DNA of 64,000 nucleotides from JAVDCA01 sp035293985 (lineage in GTDB: Bacteria; Pseudomonadota; Alphaproteobacteria; Rhizobiales; Xanthobacteraceae), in contig DATGLS010000032.1 in the NCBI GenBank assembly GCA_035293985.1, forward strand, positions 310,001-374,000, read 5' to 3'. Below the pieces are notes generated by a model, which was not told where the DNA came from, did not search any database, and was given only the letters and a program-made list of their open reading frames with translations. Shown in pieces: positions 24,844 to 32,656 of the stretch (position 1 is the first letter of the stretch; every line of letters begins with the position of its first letter). A program made the position numbers and the translations under genes.

Positions 24844-25890
24844 TTACTTTGCCCGACGGGCTTCCATTTTGGCAAAGAACCCATCGAGCTGACGAGTCGT
24901 TTCCAGGCGAGCCGCGCCCCAGGTATCTTTCGGCTTTTTGTAGAATGCGTTTCGGATTCCGCCAACGACTTGCAGGACCAGCGTATTATATGGGACATCC
25001 TCTGCCGAGACCCTATCTTCGGCGGTCCTGAATGGCTGCACGCTGGGCACAGCCGCCGCTCGCCAGCCTTCGTGGGCATCGGCGGATTCAAGTTCCGTGA
25101 GCTTTGCCACCGGGCCGATGTCGAACAACCCGTTCGCCAGCTGCTCGATGGAAAAAGTCGCGAGATTTTCGATAGTGGTGACCGCTTCGTCCGATGTGGG
25201 ACCTCCGCTCTCTAGCCCGACCTGCGCAAAAGCCAGTGCGACAGCCAGCGTTTCGTTGAAGTCCAGACGTCGAGCATGGATCTCGACATTCGGCGATCCA
25301 AACGAGTGCAATCCGAAGGTCCCGATGACCCCAGCCGCGGCCGGCGGCTGGTAAGCCGATAACAGGCGAATCCAGAGAGTGACCGGAACGATCGCACGCG
25401 TGCGAAATTCTGCGGCTTGCTTTGAGAAGTGATCCGCGCGGATCAGGTTCCTGGCTGCTTCCCACCGCACACCCATGATCGGGTTGAGGCTGGCGATCGC
25501 TTCCGCCACTAGCATCACCACGCCTGCGCGGGCGATGCTCTGTGAAAGCTTGCCGCGTCCCGCCTCCGCGACGAACACATGTGACTTGTGGTGCGCGAGT
25601 TCGTCCGCTGCATCGTGCCAGCAGAAATTCGGTTGATTGCCTCCATCGAATGCCCAAGGCACCGGGAACCGCTGGTGGATGATCGCCATGTCGAGACCAT
25701 TGACCGACAGCAGGATTCCGCGCGCCCCCTGGACAGGCTCGCCAGCCCCGCCCCAGAACGTGATGCAGGCATTTGGATCGAGGCGTTGAATCGCAGCGCC
25801 GAGCTCGGCGGGCCTCAAATCATGCACGCCGGCGAAAGCGAGCAGTGCGGAGAACGGCGGAGAGGTTGGGTCGGTGTCCGTCGAGCTCAC
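24844..25890 (-). CDS. DUF4261-like protein
   Basis: A 348-residue soluble protein without a signal peptide. The pattern ILLSVNGLDMAIIHQRFPVP, AHHKSHVFVAEAG, VVMLVAEAIASLNPIMGVRW and a C-terminal IENLATFSIEQLANGLFD resembles DUF4261 proteins, an uncharacterised family sometimes found near toxin or secretion loci. The match is from memory of the family pattern and is tentative. The GTG start overlaps the stop of the 55-codon ORF upstream (GTGA), suggesting translational coupling. Codon use and GC look lower than in neighbours. The gene sits between the intact permease and its truncated copy, suggesting acquisition. Confidence 0.55.
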   Translation of the reverse strand: MSSTDTDPTSPPFSALLAFAGVHDLRPAELGAAIQRLDPNACITFWGGAGEPVQGARGILLSVNGLDMAIIHQRFPVPWAFDGGNQPNFCWHDAADELAHHKSHVFVAEAGRGKLSQSIARAGVVMLVAEAIASLNPIMGVRWEAARNLIRADHFSKQAAEFRTRAIVPVTLWIRLLSAYQPPAAAGVIGTFGLHSFGSPNVEIHARRLDFNETLAVALAFAQVGLESGGPTSDEAVTTIENLATFSIEQLANGLFDIGPVAKLTELESADAHEGWRAAAVPSVQPFRTAEDRVSAEDVPYNTLVLQVVGGIRNAFYKKPKDTWGAARLETTRQLDGFFAKMEARRAK

Positions 25891-26054
25891 GATGCACTCC
25901 GCAGCAGCAGCCTGGGTGGGCGCATCTTGGCCAGCGTCTCGATCGCGAGTACCACCTCGATCAGCCGCTCCGCCGGATCGTGTCCCAGCACTGGCGCGAT
26001 CAGATCGCGCGCCTTATCGATCGCCTCACTGCGCGTCATCGGATTCTTCACCAT
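25887..26054 (-). CDS. Small protein coupled to the DUF4261-like gene
   Basis: A 55-codon frame from ATG 26054 (or 50 codons from ATG 26039) containing MTRSEAIDKARDLIAPVLGH and AERLIEVVLAIETLAKMRPP. It is predicted helical, with no signal or membrane segment. Its stop overlaps the GTG of the DUF4261-like gene by the sequence GTGA, a coupling arrangement that argues it is translated. An immunity, adaptor or antitoxin-like role is possible, but nothing in the sequence decides this. Confidence 0.5.
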   Translation of the reverse strand: MVKNPMTRSEAIDKARDLIAPVLGHDPAERLIEVVLAIETLAKMRPPRLLLRSAS

Positions 26055-26095
26055 GCCGCACACGGCTTTGATTTCGAGCAGCTTCGGCGGCGGGC

Positions 26096-27007
26096 TCACC
26101 CCTTGGTCGCACCGGCGGTCAATCCAGCAATGTAATAATCCATCAGAAACACATAGATGATCAACGGCGGCGCGGCGCCGAGCAGCGCGCCGGCCATGAT
26201 CTGCCCCCAGTTGAACACGTCGCTCTTGACCAGCGTGGTGACGACGCCGACCGAGAGCACCAGCTGATCGGCCGAGGTCGTGAACGCAAGCGGATAGAGG
26301 AACTGCGCCCACGCCACCGTGAAGGCGAAAATCGTCGCGGCGATCAGCCCGGGCAGGGCGACGGGTATGAACACGCGCAGCAGAATCTGCCGATAGCTCG
26401 CGCCGTCGACGAGCGCGGCCTCGTCGAGCTCCTTCGGGATCGAGGCGAAGTATCCGATCATGATCCAGGTGCAGAACGGCACGGTCAGCGTCGGATAGAG
26501 CAGCAGCAGCACCCACCAGTGATTGATCAGCCCGATGCCGGTGTACTCCTTGAACACCGCGAACATTTTGAACAGCGGGATGAACAGCAGCGTCTCGGGA
26601 ACCAGGTAGGTGAGGAAGATGCCGGCCGCGAGCGCCGCCGAGCCCCAGAATTTCATCCGCGAGAGCGCGAACGCGGCCGGCACGGCGATCAGCATCGTGA
26701 TGGCGACGACGATGATCGAGACGAGCGCCGAGTTGCGGAAGAAGATGAGGTACTGGGAAGAGGTGAGCAGGCCGATGAAGTTCTCGAGCGTCGGCCGGTG
26801 CACCCACCACGGATCGGTCGCCGCCGAGATCTCCGCGCTGGTCTTGAGCGCAGTGATCAGCATGTAGAGCGGCGGTGTGAGAAAGAAGATCGCGAACACC
26901 ACCAGGAAGAAATACGACCAGCGCAGCGCCCAGCGGCGATCGCGGCTGATGCTGCCGCGCCGGCGACGCGGGCGCGCGATCGCGGCATCGTGGGCGACCG
27001 CCGTCAT
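26096..27007 (-). CDS. CUT1 sugar ABC transporter permease (MalG type)
   Basis: A 303-residue inner-membrane permease with six predicted membrane segments. The MalG-type coupling motif is ELDEAALVDGASYRQILLRV followed by FIPVALPGLIAATIF, the EAA loop that docks the ATPase. The C-terminus ends MDYYIAGLTAGATKG, the usual end for CUT1 permeases. Its ATG overlaps the stop of the upstream permease (ATGA), so it is the third gene of a leftward operon. Its 3' end has two further decayed copies downstream (24436-24742 and 23499-23600). Confidence 0.92.
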   Translation of the reverse strand: MTAVAHDAAIARPRRRRGSISRDRRWALRWSYFFLVVFAIFFLTPPLYMLITALKTSAEISAATDPWWVHRPTLENFIGLLTSSQYLIFFRNSALVSIIVVAITMLIAVPAAFALSRMKFWGSAALAAGIFLTYLVPETLLFIPLFKMFAVFKEYTGIGLINHWWVLLLLYPTLTVPFCTWIMIGYFASIPKELDEAALVDGASYRQILLRVFIPVALPGLIAATIFAFTVAWAQFLYPLAFTTSADQLVLSVGVVTTLVKSDVFNWGQIMAGALLGAAPPLIIYVFLMDYYIAGLTAGATKG

Positions 27008-27936
27008 GCCTCGTTACCGCGCCGGTTGATGTCGCGCAGGATGAACACCGCGACGACGGTGAGGATCGGCACCATGAACAGCGAGACCGAGGCGCCGAGC
27101 GGAATGTCGCCGCCTTGGATGCCGAGCCAGAACGCCCAGGTCGCGAACACGTGGGTGCGGTCGATCGGGCCGCCGGCCGTGAGGATGCGCACGATGTCGA
27201 AATTGGCGAAGGTCACGATCAGCGAGAACAGCGCCGTGATGGCGATGATGTTGCGCATCATCGGCAGCGTCACGTAGCGCATGCGCTGCCACCAGTTGGC
27301 GCCGTCGATCTCGGCCGCCTCGTAGAGCTGCTCCGGCACCGATTTGAGCGCCGCGAGATACATGATCATGAAGAACGGCGAGCCGATCCAGATATTGACC
27401 AGGATCACCGAGAAGCGCCCCCAGTTGGCGTCGCCGGTCCACGGCACCGGCCCGATGCCGAACTGCGCGAGGATCCAGTTGAACGCGCTGTAGGACGGAT
27501 CGAACAGCCATAGCCACGCGAGGCAGCTCATCGCCGGCGGAATCACCCACGGGACGAGCAGCATGCCGCGCCACTTGCGCTGCTGGCGGCCCGGCACGTT
27601 GTGCACGAAGTGCGCGACGATGAAGCCAATCAGCGCCTTGAAGATCACCGCCGTGATGGCGAACAGGCACGACTGGCGCACCACCATCCAGAACGTCTCG
27701 CGCTTGAACAGAAACGCGAAGTTGCCGAGGCCGACGAAGCTCTTCATCGACTTGTTCAGCGTCGCGAGATGGATCGAGTAGAGCGCCGGATAGACCACGA
27801 GCACCGCGATCAGCAGGATCAGCGGCAACGTCATCAGGAACGCGATGATCGACTTGCGCCGCAATGGACCGCGGCGGCGCGCGCCGACGCGCGCGAGCGC
27901 TCGGGTGACTGGAGGCTGCAGAACCACATCCGCCAT
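27004..27936 (-). CDS. CUT1 sugar ABC transporter permease (MalF type)
   Basis: A 310-residue inner-membrane permease. The first membrane segment is SIIAFLMTLPLILLIAVLVV, and the EAA loop is QLYEAAEIDGANWWQRMRYV followed by TLPMMRNIIAITALF. This is the MalF/UgpA-type partner of the MalG-type permease whose start overlaps its stop. I chose ATG 27936; the frame is open upstream into the spacer. Together with the binding protein upstream it imports a sugar or polyol. No MalK-like ATPase gene is present in the window, so a shared ATPase elsewhere is expected. Confidence 0.92.
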   Translation of the reverse strand: MADVVLQPPVTRALARVGARRRGPLRRKSIIAFLMTLPLILLIAVLVVYPALYSIHLATLNKSMKSFVGLGNFAFLFKRETFWMVVRQSCLFAITAVIFKALIGFIVAHFVHNVPGRQQRKWRGMLLVPWVIPPAMSCLAWLWLFDPSYSAFNWILAQFGIGPVPWTGDANWGRFSVILVNIWIGSPFFMIMYLAALKSVPEQLYEAAEIDGANWWQRMRYVTLPMMRNIIAITALFSLIVTFANFDIVRILTAGGPIDRTHVFATWAFWLGIQGGDIPLGASVSLFMVPILTVVAVFILRDINRRGNEA

Positions 27937-27998
27937 GGCGGTGCCCCACACGAAATGCTGCGCCGCCGCCTCATGGGCCGCGGCGCCGCACGAGCGCT

Positions 27999-29339
27999 TC
28001 AGGTTCGCATGTAGCCTTCGATCTCGCCTTCGGCCCAGGCGAGAGTATCTTCCAGCTTCTCGCCTTTCATGAACCGCACCACCATCTTGGTGTGGACCGC
28101 CTGGGTGTAGATCTGCACCGCGACCTTCGGCGGCGCCGGCTGGGCCGAGACCCATTGGATCTGGTGGTGGTATGGGTTCGGATAGTGGAAGAGCGTGCCC
28201 TTGGGCGGCTCCGCCTCGGCCCAGACTTTGAAGTCGGTCAGCTTCTCGTAGGATGGCAAGTCATAGCCGCCGCTCGCGACCACCATCTTTTCGACGTTGT
28301 CCCGCTGCGACAGGGTGCGGAGCACGTCCTTGGCGGCCGCGACGTTCTTGCTGAACTTCCAGATGCCCCAGAAGTACGGCAGGAACGGTCCGAAGCGGCC
28401 CTTCGGGCCCGCCGGCATGCCGTGCGTCCATAGCTGCTCGGCAACCTGCGGCGCGTCGCGCTTCGCCACCGCCCATGCGCTCGGCGGGTTCATGATCAGC
28501 GCGGCCTTGCCGGAGATGAGATTCTTGTTGTTGGACGAATCGTCCCAGGCGGGCACGTCGGGCGGCAGCCATTGGGTGAGCTTCCTGTAGTACTCCATCG
28601 CCGCCCGCACGCCGTCGGTCTTGACGGTGATGTTGCCCTTGTCGTCGACCAGATCGCCGCCGAACGCGTGGAAGATGATGCCCGCGGTATCGACGTTGTC
28701 GGCCGTGATGCCGAGCCCGATGCCGAACGGATGACCGCCCTTGTGGCAGGCTTCGGCCGCCTTGAGCATGGTCTCGAGCGTCCATGCATCGGCCTTCGGC
28801 GGGCTGCCGGCCGGATACATCTCCTGCACGTCGATGTTGGCGAGTTGCTTCATCAGGTCGATGCGCGAGCACGGGCCCTTCATCTGGCTGCCGACGCTCG
28901 CCGGCACCGCGATCCAGTGGCCGTCGGCGCGCGCGAGGTATTCGACCGTCGGGTTGACGTTGCCGTTGGCCTTGATGAGGTCGGCCATCACGTCGTCGAC
29001 CGGGACGAGCTGGTCTGAATGCTCGTGCGGCATCCAGGTCGGGAAGGCGAAGATGTCATGCCCCGACTCCGCCTGCGCCTCGGCCGCGATGGTCAGCAGG
29101 TTCTTCTGGCCCTGGGACGTGATGTAATCGATCGAGACGTTGACCTTGTTCTTCTCGCCCCATTCCTGGACGATCTTGCGCGACGCGTCGTTGCCGCCCG
29201 GGACCCAGTGATCCCAGAAGCCGATCGACAGGCTCCCGGCGGCATGCGCGCCACGCACATAGGGGGCCGCGACGAGCGCGGTCGATGCGAGTGCGGTCTT
29301 GGAAAGCAGGCTTCGACGCGAGATGCGCGCGCGCAGCAT
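27999..29339 (-). CDS. CUT1 extracellular solute-binding protein (family 1)
   Basis: A 446-residue periplasmic binding protein. The N-terminus MLRARISRRSLLSKTALAS is a good twin-arginine signal ending near GAHAAG. The mature protein has SIGFWDHWVPGGNDASRKIV, GHDIFAFPTWMPHEHSDQLV and KAALIMNPPSAWAVAKRDAP, typical of family 1 sugar-binding proteins. It delivers substrate to the two permeases that follow in the same direction. GGGAGG sits 5-6 bases before ATG 29339. The 220-bp region upstream is shared with a divergent glycosyltransferase gene and should carry the operon promoter. Confidence 0.9.
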   Translation of the reverse strand: MLRARISRRSLLSKTALASTALVAAPYVRGAHAAGSLSIGFWDHWVPGGNDASRKIVQEWGEKNKVNVSIDYITSQGQKNLLTIAAEAQAESGHDIFAFPTWMPHEHSDQLVPVDDVMADLIKANGNVNPTVEYLARADGHWIAVPASVGSQMKGPCSRIDLMKQLANIDVQEMYPAGSPPKADAWTLETMLKAAEACHKGGHPFGIGLGITADNVDTAGIIFHAFGGDLVDDKGNITVKTDGVRAAMEYYRKLTQWLPPDVPAWDDSSNNKNLISGKAALIMNPPSAWAVAKRDAPQVAEQLWTHGMPAGPKGRFGPFLPYFWGIWKFSKNVAAAKDVLRTLSQRDNVEKMVVASGGYDLPSYEKLTDFKVWAEAEPPKGTLFHYPNPYHHQIQWVSAQPAPPKVAVQIYTQAVHTKMVVRFMKGEKLEDTLAWAEGEIEGYMRT

Positions 29340-29560
29340 GAGAACCTCCCGATTGCGTTTCTTCCCTTCTCGTCCCTGTCTTTCGACTTCGGCCAGTCGG
29401 TCGATTTTCGTTGAGCGAAACGATACACCTTTGGCGCCGATTGTATAGCTTCGTCGGCGAAGAGCGACGCGCTGTCCCGCCGCCCGGGGAGGGCAGCGCA
29501 ACGCCACGTCGGGTTGCCGCCGGTTGCTGCCGTTGGCGACGGTCCGTAGATTGCGCCCGC

Positions 29561-30304
29561 ATGATCCCGGTCGTCGTCATCAACCTGCCGCGCAGCGCGG
29601 ATCGGCGCGATCATATTGCGGCGCATCTCGGGAGCCTGGGCATCCCGTACCGTCTGTTCGCTGCCGTCGACGGCAAGACCCTGTCGGAGACGCAGCGCGC
29701 CCGTTATGGCGTGACCCTGCCGATCGGCGCGATGGGCTGCGCCGAGAGCCATCTCGCGCTGCTGCGTGAGGTCGCCGACGGCGCGGACGAGCTCGTCTGC
29801 ATCCTCGAGGACGATGTCGAGCTCGCACCCGCGGTAGTTGACCTGCTCGATCCCGCGTTCCTGCGCCGCCTGCCGGCCTTCGACGTGCTGCGGCTCGAAA
29901 GCGGCGCCGACGACCGGGCTGCCGCGTCCATACCGATCGCCCGACGCGACCGGTTCGAGGTGCACATCGCCTGGCGCCACCACATGGCGACGACGGCGCA
30001 GATCTTCAGCCGCGCCGGCGCACGCAAGATCGTCGCAGGCCTGAACACGCTCCCGGTCGCAATCGATGTCGCGCTCTTCCTCGAGCACTACGTGCTCGGC
30101 CTGCGCGTCATCGAGACACGACCGAGTCTTGCTCGCCCGCGCTCGGGCATGATCTCCGAGATCGGACCCGGCAGCCTACCGCCCTACACGTGGTGGGAAA
30201 CATTCCACAAACGCAAGCTGCGCTCGCGCGAATGGCGCCGCGCGCTGTCGTTCACGCTGGCCTGGGGAGTGCCGACCCTCTTGCGCCTGCGTCGCACCCG
30301 GTAG
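29561..30304 (+). CDS. Glycosyltransferase family 25 protein
   Basis: A 247-residue GT25 (LPS/LOS glycosyltransferase) protein. It begins IPVVVINLPRSADRRDHIAA, the hallmark of the family, and has YRLFAAVDGKTLSETQRARY, GAMGCAESHLALLREVADGA and the catalytic LVCILEDDVELAPAVVDLL with the Glu-Asp-Asp motif. Family members add galactose or other sugars to lipo-oligosaccharide at the cytoplasmic face. It is monocistronic and divergent from the sugar ABC operon. The C-terminal ~60 residues are Arg-rich and hydrophobic, suggesting membrane association. Confidence 0.88.
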   Translation: MIPVVVINLPRSADRRDHIAAHLGSLGIPYRLFAAVDGKTLSETQRARYGVTLPIGAMGCAESHLALLREVADGADELVCILEDDVELAPAVVDLLDPAFLRRLPAFDVLRLESGADDRAAASIPIARRDRFEVHIAWRHHMATTAQIFSRAGARKIVAGLNTLPVAIDVALFLEHYVLGLRVIETRPSLARPRSGMISEIGPGSLPPYTWWETFHKRKLRSREWRRALSFTLAWGVPTLLRLRRTR

Positions 30305-30597
30305 CATCGCTGACACTGGTAACCCGCATGCGCGCAGTGACGTGCGGGGGATCCGCGTCCGCCGGGACCGGTCCCGGACATCGAGGAGTTCACGCTTGGG
30401 TTTGCCGAAAGCAGGCGCGAGTGTTCGTCCAGCCTGCGGGAGCCGCGCACCGCGCATCTCCTCCATGTGATCGACCGCGGCTTGCGCGGAACAACGGACC
30501 CGGTTTAAAGTTCCCCGATACGGGGAAACGCAGACTCCCCGCCAGACGGTTTCCGTCCAAGCTCTGCGCAACACTCGACGTGTCGAGGCGATTGCGC
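30305..30597. other. Region upstream of the chromate island
   Basis: No gene is assignable. A near-palindrome TTCCCC-GATAC-GGGGAA lies near 30511-30527, with further CCCC runs after it. It could be an operator or a weak hairpin for the island downstream. Open frames crossing the region have no family motif. Confidence 0.4.
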
Positions 30598-30771
30598 ATG
30601 CGCGGAAGCCAAGATTTTATTTCACCGCAGGAAGCGTATGCGCGTCTCGGCACCGCCGCGGCGCCGATCGTCATCGACGTTCGGCGCCCGTTTACGTTCA
30701 CGCAAGCGCGCACGCAGGTCGCGCACCACGCAAGTGGCGCGAGCGCCGTAACGGCGCCGCGCCACGACTGA
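30598..30771 (+). pseudogene. Truncated rhodanese-like / ChrB-type N-terminus
   Basis: A 57-codon frame reads SQDFISPQEAYARLGTAAAP and IVIDVRRPFTFTQ, which is the start of a rhodanese domain, then ends without the catalytic Cys loop. Sulfurtransferase/ChrB fusion proteins begin the same way and often head chromate-resistance clusters, so this is probably a remnant of such a gene. Full proteins are several times longer. It lies 53 bp before the DUF1259 gene. Confidence 0.6.
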
Positions 30772-30823
30772 AAGGCTCGGGGGAGCGAACTGGGCACTCG
30801 CCCGGACAAAGGAGGTAGTCGCA

Positions 30824-31717
30824 ATGCGCAAACTGTTGATGTTGGGGTCGCTGCTGGCGGCGTTGCTGCCAGGCATCGCGAACGCACAGGAGGTCGACTG
30901 GCAGAAGGTCGACGCCGCCTTCGGCCGCAAGGCGGCCGTGGTCGCCGGCGACGTGCATCGTTACACGTTCCCGCGCACCGATCTTTCGGTGACGCTCGAC
31001 GGCGTCGCGATCAAGCCGTCGCTCGCGCTCGGCGGATGGGTCGCCTTCAAGCCGATGCATGGCGGCGTGATGGTGATGGGCGATCTGGTGCTGCTCGAAT
31101 CCGAGATCAATCCCGTCATGGCCAAGATGATCGAGAGCGGTCTCGACATCACGGCGGTCCACAACCACCTGCTGCGCGCCAACCCGGCGACGTTCTACAT
31201 GCATGTCGGCGGCATGGGCGATCCGGTGAAGCTCGCCAAGGCGATCCACGATGCGCTGGAGGTGAGCAAGACGCCGCTCGGGCCGCCGGCCGCACCTGCG
31301 GCGCAGCCCGTTATCGATCTCGACACCGCCGCGCTCGACAAGATCATGGGCGTCAAAGGCAATCCGGCCGGCGGCGTCTACCAGTTCGGCGTGCCGCGCC
31401 GCGATCAGGTGACGCAAGACGGCATGGCGCTCACGCCGGCCGGCCCGCTCGGGCTCGCGACCGGCATCGGCTTCCAGCCGACCGGCAACGCCAAGGCGGC
31501 GATCACCGGCGACTTCGTGATGACCGCCGAGGAGGTCAACCCGGTGCTGCGCACGCTGCGCCAGAACGGCATCGAGGTGACGGCGCTGCACAGCCACATG
31601 CTCAACGAGCAGCCGCGCCTGTTCTTCATGCATTTCTGGGCGAACGACGACGCCATCAAGCTCGCCAAGGGCTTGCGCGCCGCGCTCGACAAGATGGCGG
31701 TAGCGGGGAAGAGCTGA
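30824..31717 (+). CDS. DUF1259 (LppY/LpqO-like) secreted protein
   Basis: A 297-residue protein with a clear signal peptide (LLAALLPGIANAQ) and two homologous DUF1259 halves. Each half ends in a His-x-His segment: ITAVHNHLLRANPATFYMHV in the first and VTALHSHMLNEQPRLFFMHF in the second. The paired HNH/HSH and MH motifs suggest a metal site in the periplasm, although the family has no established activity. It has an ideal AAAGGAGGT ribosome site and begins a run of same-strand genes with superoxide dismutase and chrA, an association typical of chromate-resistance loci. Confidence 0.88.
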   Translation: MRKLLMLGSLLAALLPGIANAQEVDWQKVDAAFGRKAAVVAGDVHRYTFPRTDLSVTLDGVAIKPSLALGGWVAFKPMHGGVMVMGDLVLLESEINPVMAKMIESGLDITAVHNHLLRANPATFYMHVGGMGDPVKLAKAIHDALEVSKTPLGPPAAPAAQPVIDLDTAALDKIMGVKGNPAGGVYQFGVPRRDQVTQDGMALTPAGPLGLATGIGFQPTGNAKAAITGDFVMTAEEVNPVLRTLRQNGIEVTALHSHMLNEQPRLFFMHFWANDDAIKLAKGLRAALDKMAVAGKS

Positions 31718-31800
31718 CGAAACGCATCGAGCCGCGGGGCCGGACGGCACGCCGATCCGGCCTCGCTGCACGCCCGCCACCGCACCGTTGGAGAATTGCG

Positions 31801-32400
31801 TTGCCCTACCAGATCAAACCGCTCGGCTGTGATCCGGCCCGCGTTACCGGCATGTCCGAGCGCCTGATCGTCAGCCATTACGAAAACAATTACGGCGGCG
31901 CCGTGAAGCGTCTCAACCTGATCGAGGAGAAGCTCGCCGAGCTCGACTACGCGACGGCGCCGACGTTTCTCGTCAACGGGCTCAAGCGCGAGGAGCTCGT
32001 CGCCATGAACTCGATGGTCCTGCACGAGATCTTCTTTGCCGGACTGGGCGAGCAGAGCGAACCGGGGCCGATCGTGCGAGCGGCGCTCGCGCGCGACTTC
32101 GGCTCCTACGAGCGCTGGCAGAGGGAATTCATCGGCGTCGGCAAGGCGCTCGGCGGCGGCTCCGGCTGGGTGCTGCTGTCATGGTCGGCGCGCGACCGCA
32201 GGCTGGTCAATCAGTGGGCGTCCGACCATTGCCACACGCTCGCGGGCGGCACGCCGATGCTCGCGCTCGACATGTATGAGCACTCCTATCACATGGATTT
32301 CGGTGCGAAGGCCGGCGCGTATGTCGACGTCTTCATGGCAGCGGTGAACTGGCGAAACGTCGAGCGGTCGCTGGAAGCGGTAGGAGCAGCCGCAACATGA
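31801..32400 (+). CDS. Fe/Mn-type superoxide dismutase, ChrC-like
   Basis: A 199-residue SOD-fold protein from TTG 31801, with GGAG 9 bases upstream. The metal ligands are conserved: His26 (IVSHYENNYGGAVKRLN), His75 (MVLHEIFF), and Asp157 and His161 (DMYEHSYHMD). The usual gateway pair is missing, however. Escherichia coli SodB His30 and Tyr34 correspond here to Asn30 and Ala34. His143 (ASDHCH) occupies the second-sphere Gln/His position. This pattern fits the divergent SODs of chromate operons (ChrC). There is no signal peptide, so it is cytoplasmic. The next gene overlaps its stop (ATGA). Confidence 0.85.
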   Translation: MPYQIKPLGCDPARVTGMSERLIVSHYENNYGGAVKRLNLIEEKLAELDYATAPTFLVNGLKREELVAMNSMVLHEIFFAGLGEQSEPGPIVRAALARDFGSYERWQREFIGVGKALGGGSGWVLLSWSARDRRLVNQWASDHCHTLAGGTPMLALDMYEHSYHMDFGAKAGAYVDVFMAAVNWRNVERSLEAVGAAAT

Positions 32401-32627
32401 GCAAACCGGCGCGACAGGTCGCCGAACGGGCGCGCAGACGAATTTGCATCGCGCTGCTGCTGGCGCCGAGCTGGTGCTGGTCGAGCGAAGCAGCCTCGGC
32501 TGCCGGCGCGCAGAGCTGCTCCAGCTGTCGCGAATTTCATCAGGCCTGCATCAAGGCCCATTCGCAACAGGCCTGCAAGAACGACCACGACATCTGCATG
32601 AAACATTGCCGATCCGAGCCACGTTGA
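32397..32627 (+). CDS. Small Cys-rich secreted protein
   Basis: A 76-residue protein whose ATG overlaps the SOD stop codon (ATGA), so it is translationally coupled. A hydrophobic signal (ICIALLLAPSWCW) ends around EAASAAGA. The mature ~40 residues hold six cysteines: CSSC, then QACIKAH, QQACKNDHDICMKHC, with several His. A compact disulfide or metal-binding domain is likely. I do not recognise a family. Its place between SOD and chrA suggests a role in metal or redox stress. Confidence 0.6.
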   Translation: MSKPARQVAERARRRICIALLLAPSWCWSSEAASAAGAQSCSSCREFHQACIKAHSQQACKNDHDICMKHCRSEPR

Positions 32628-32656
32628 CCAAACCAGTGGAATGAGAGGGGCTTGAC

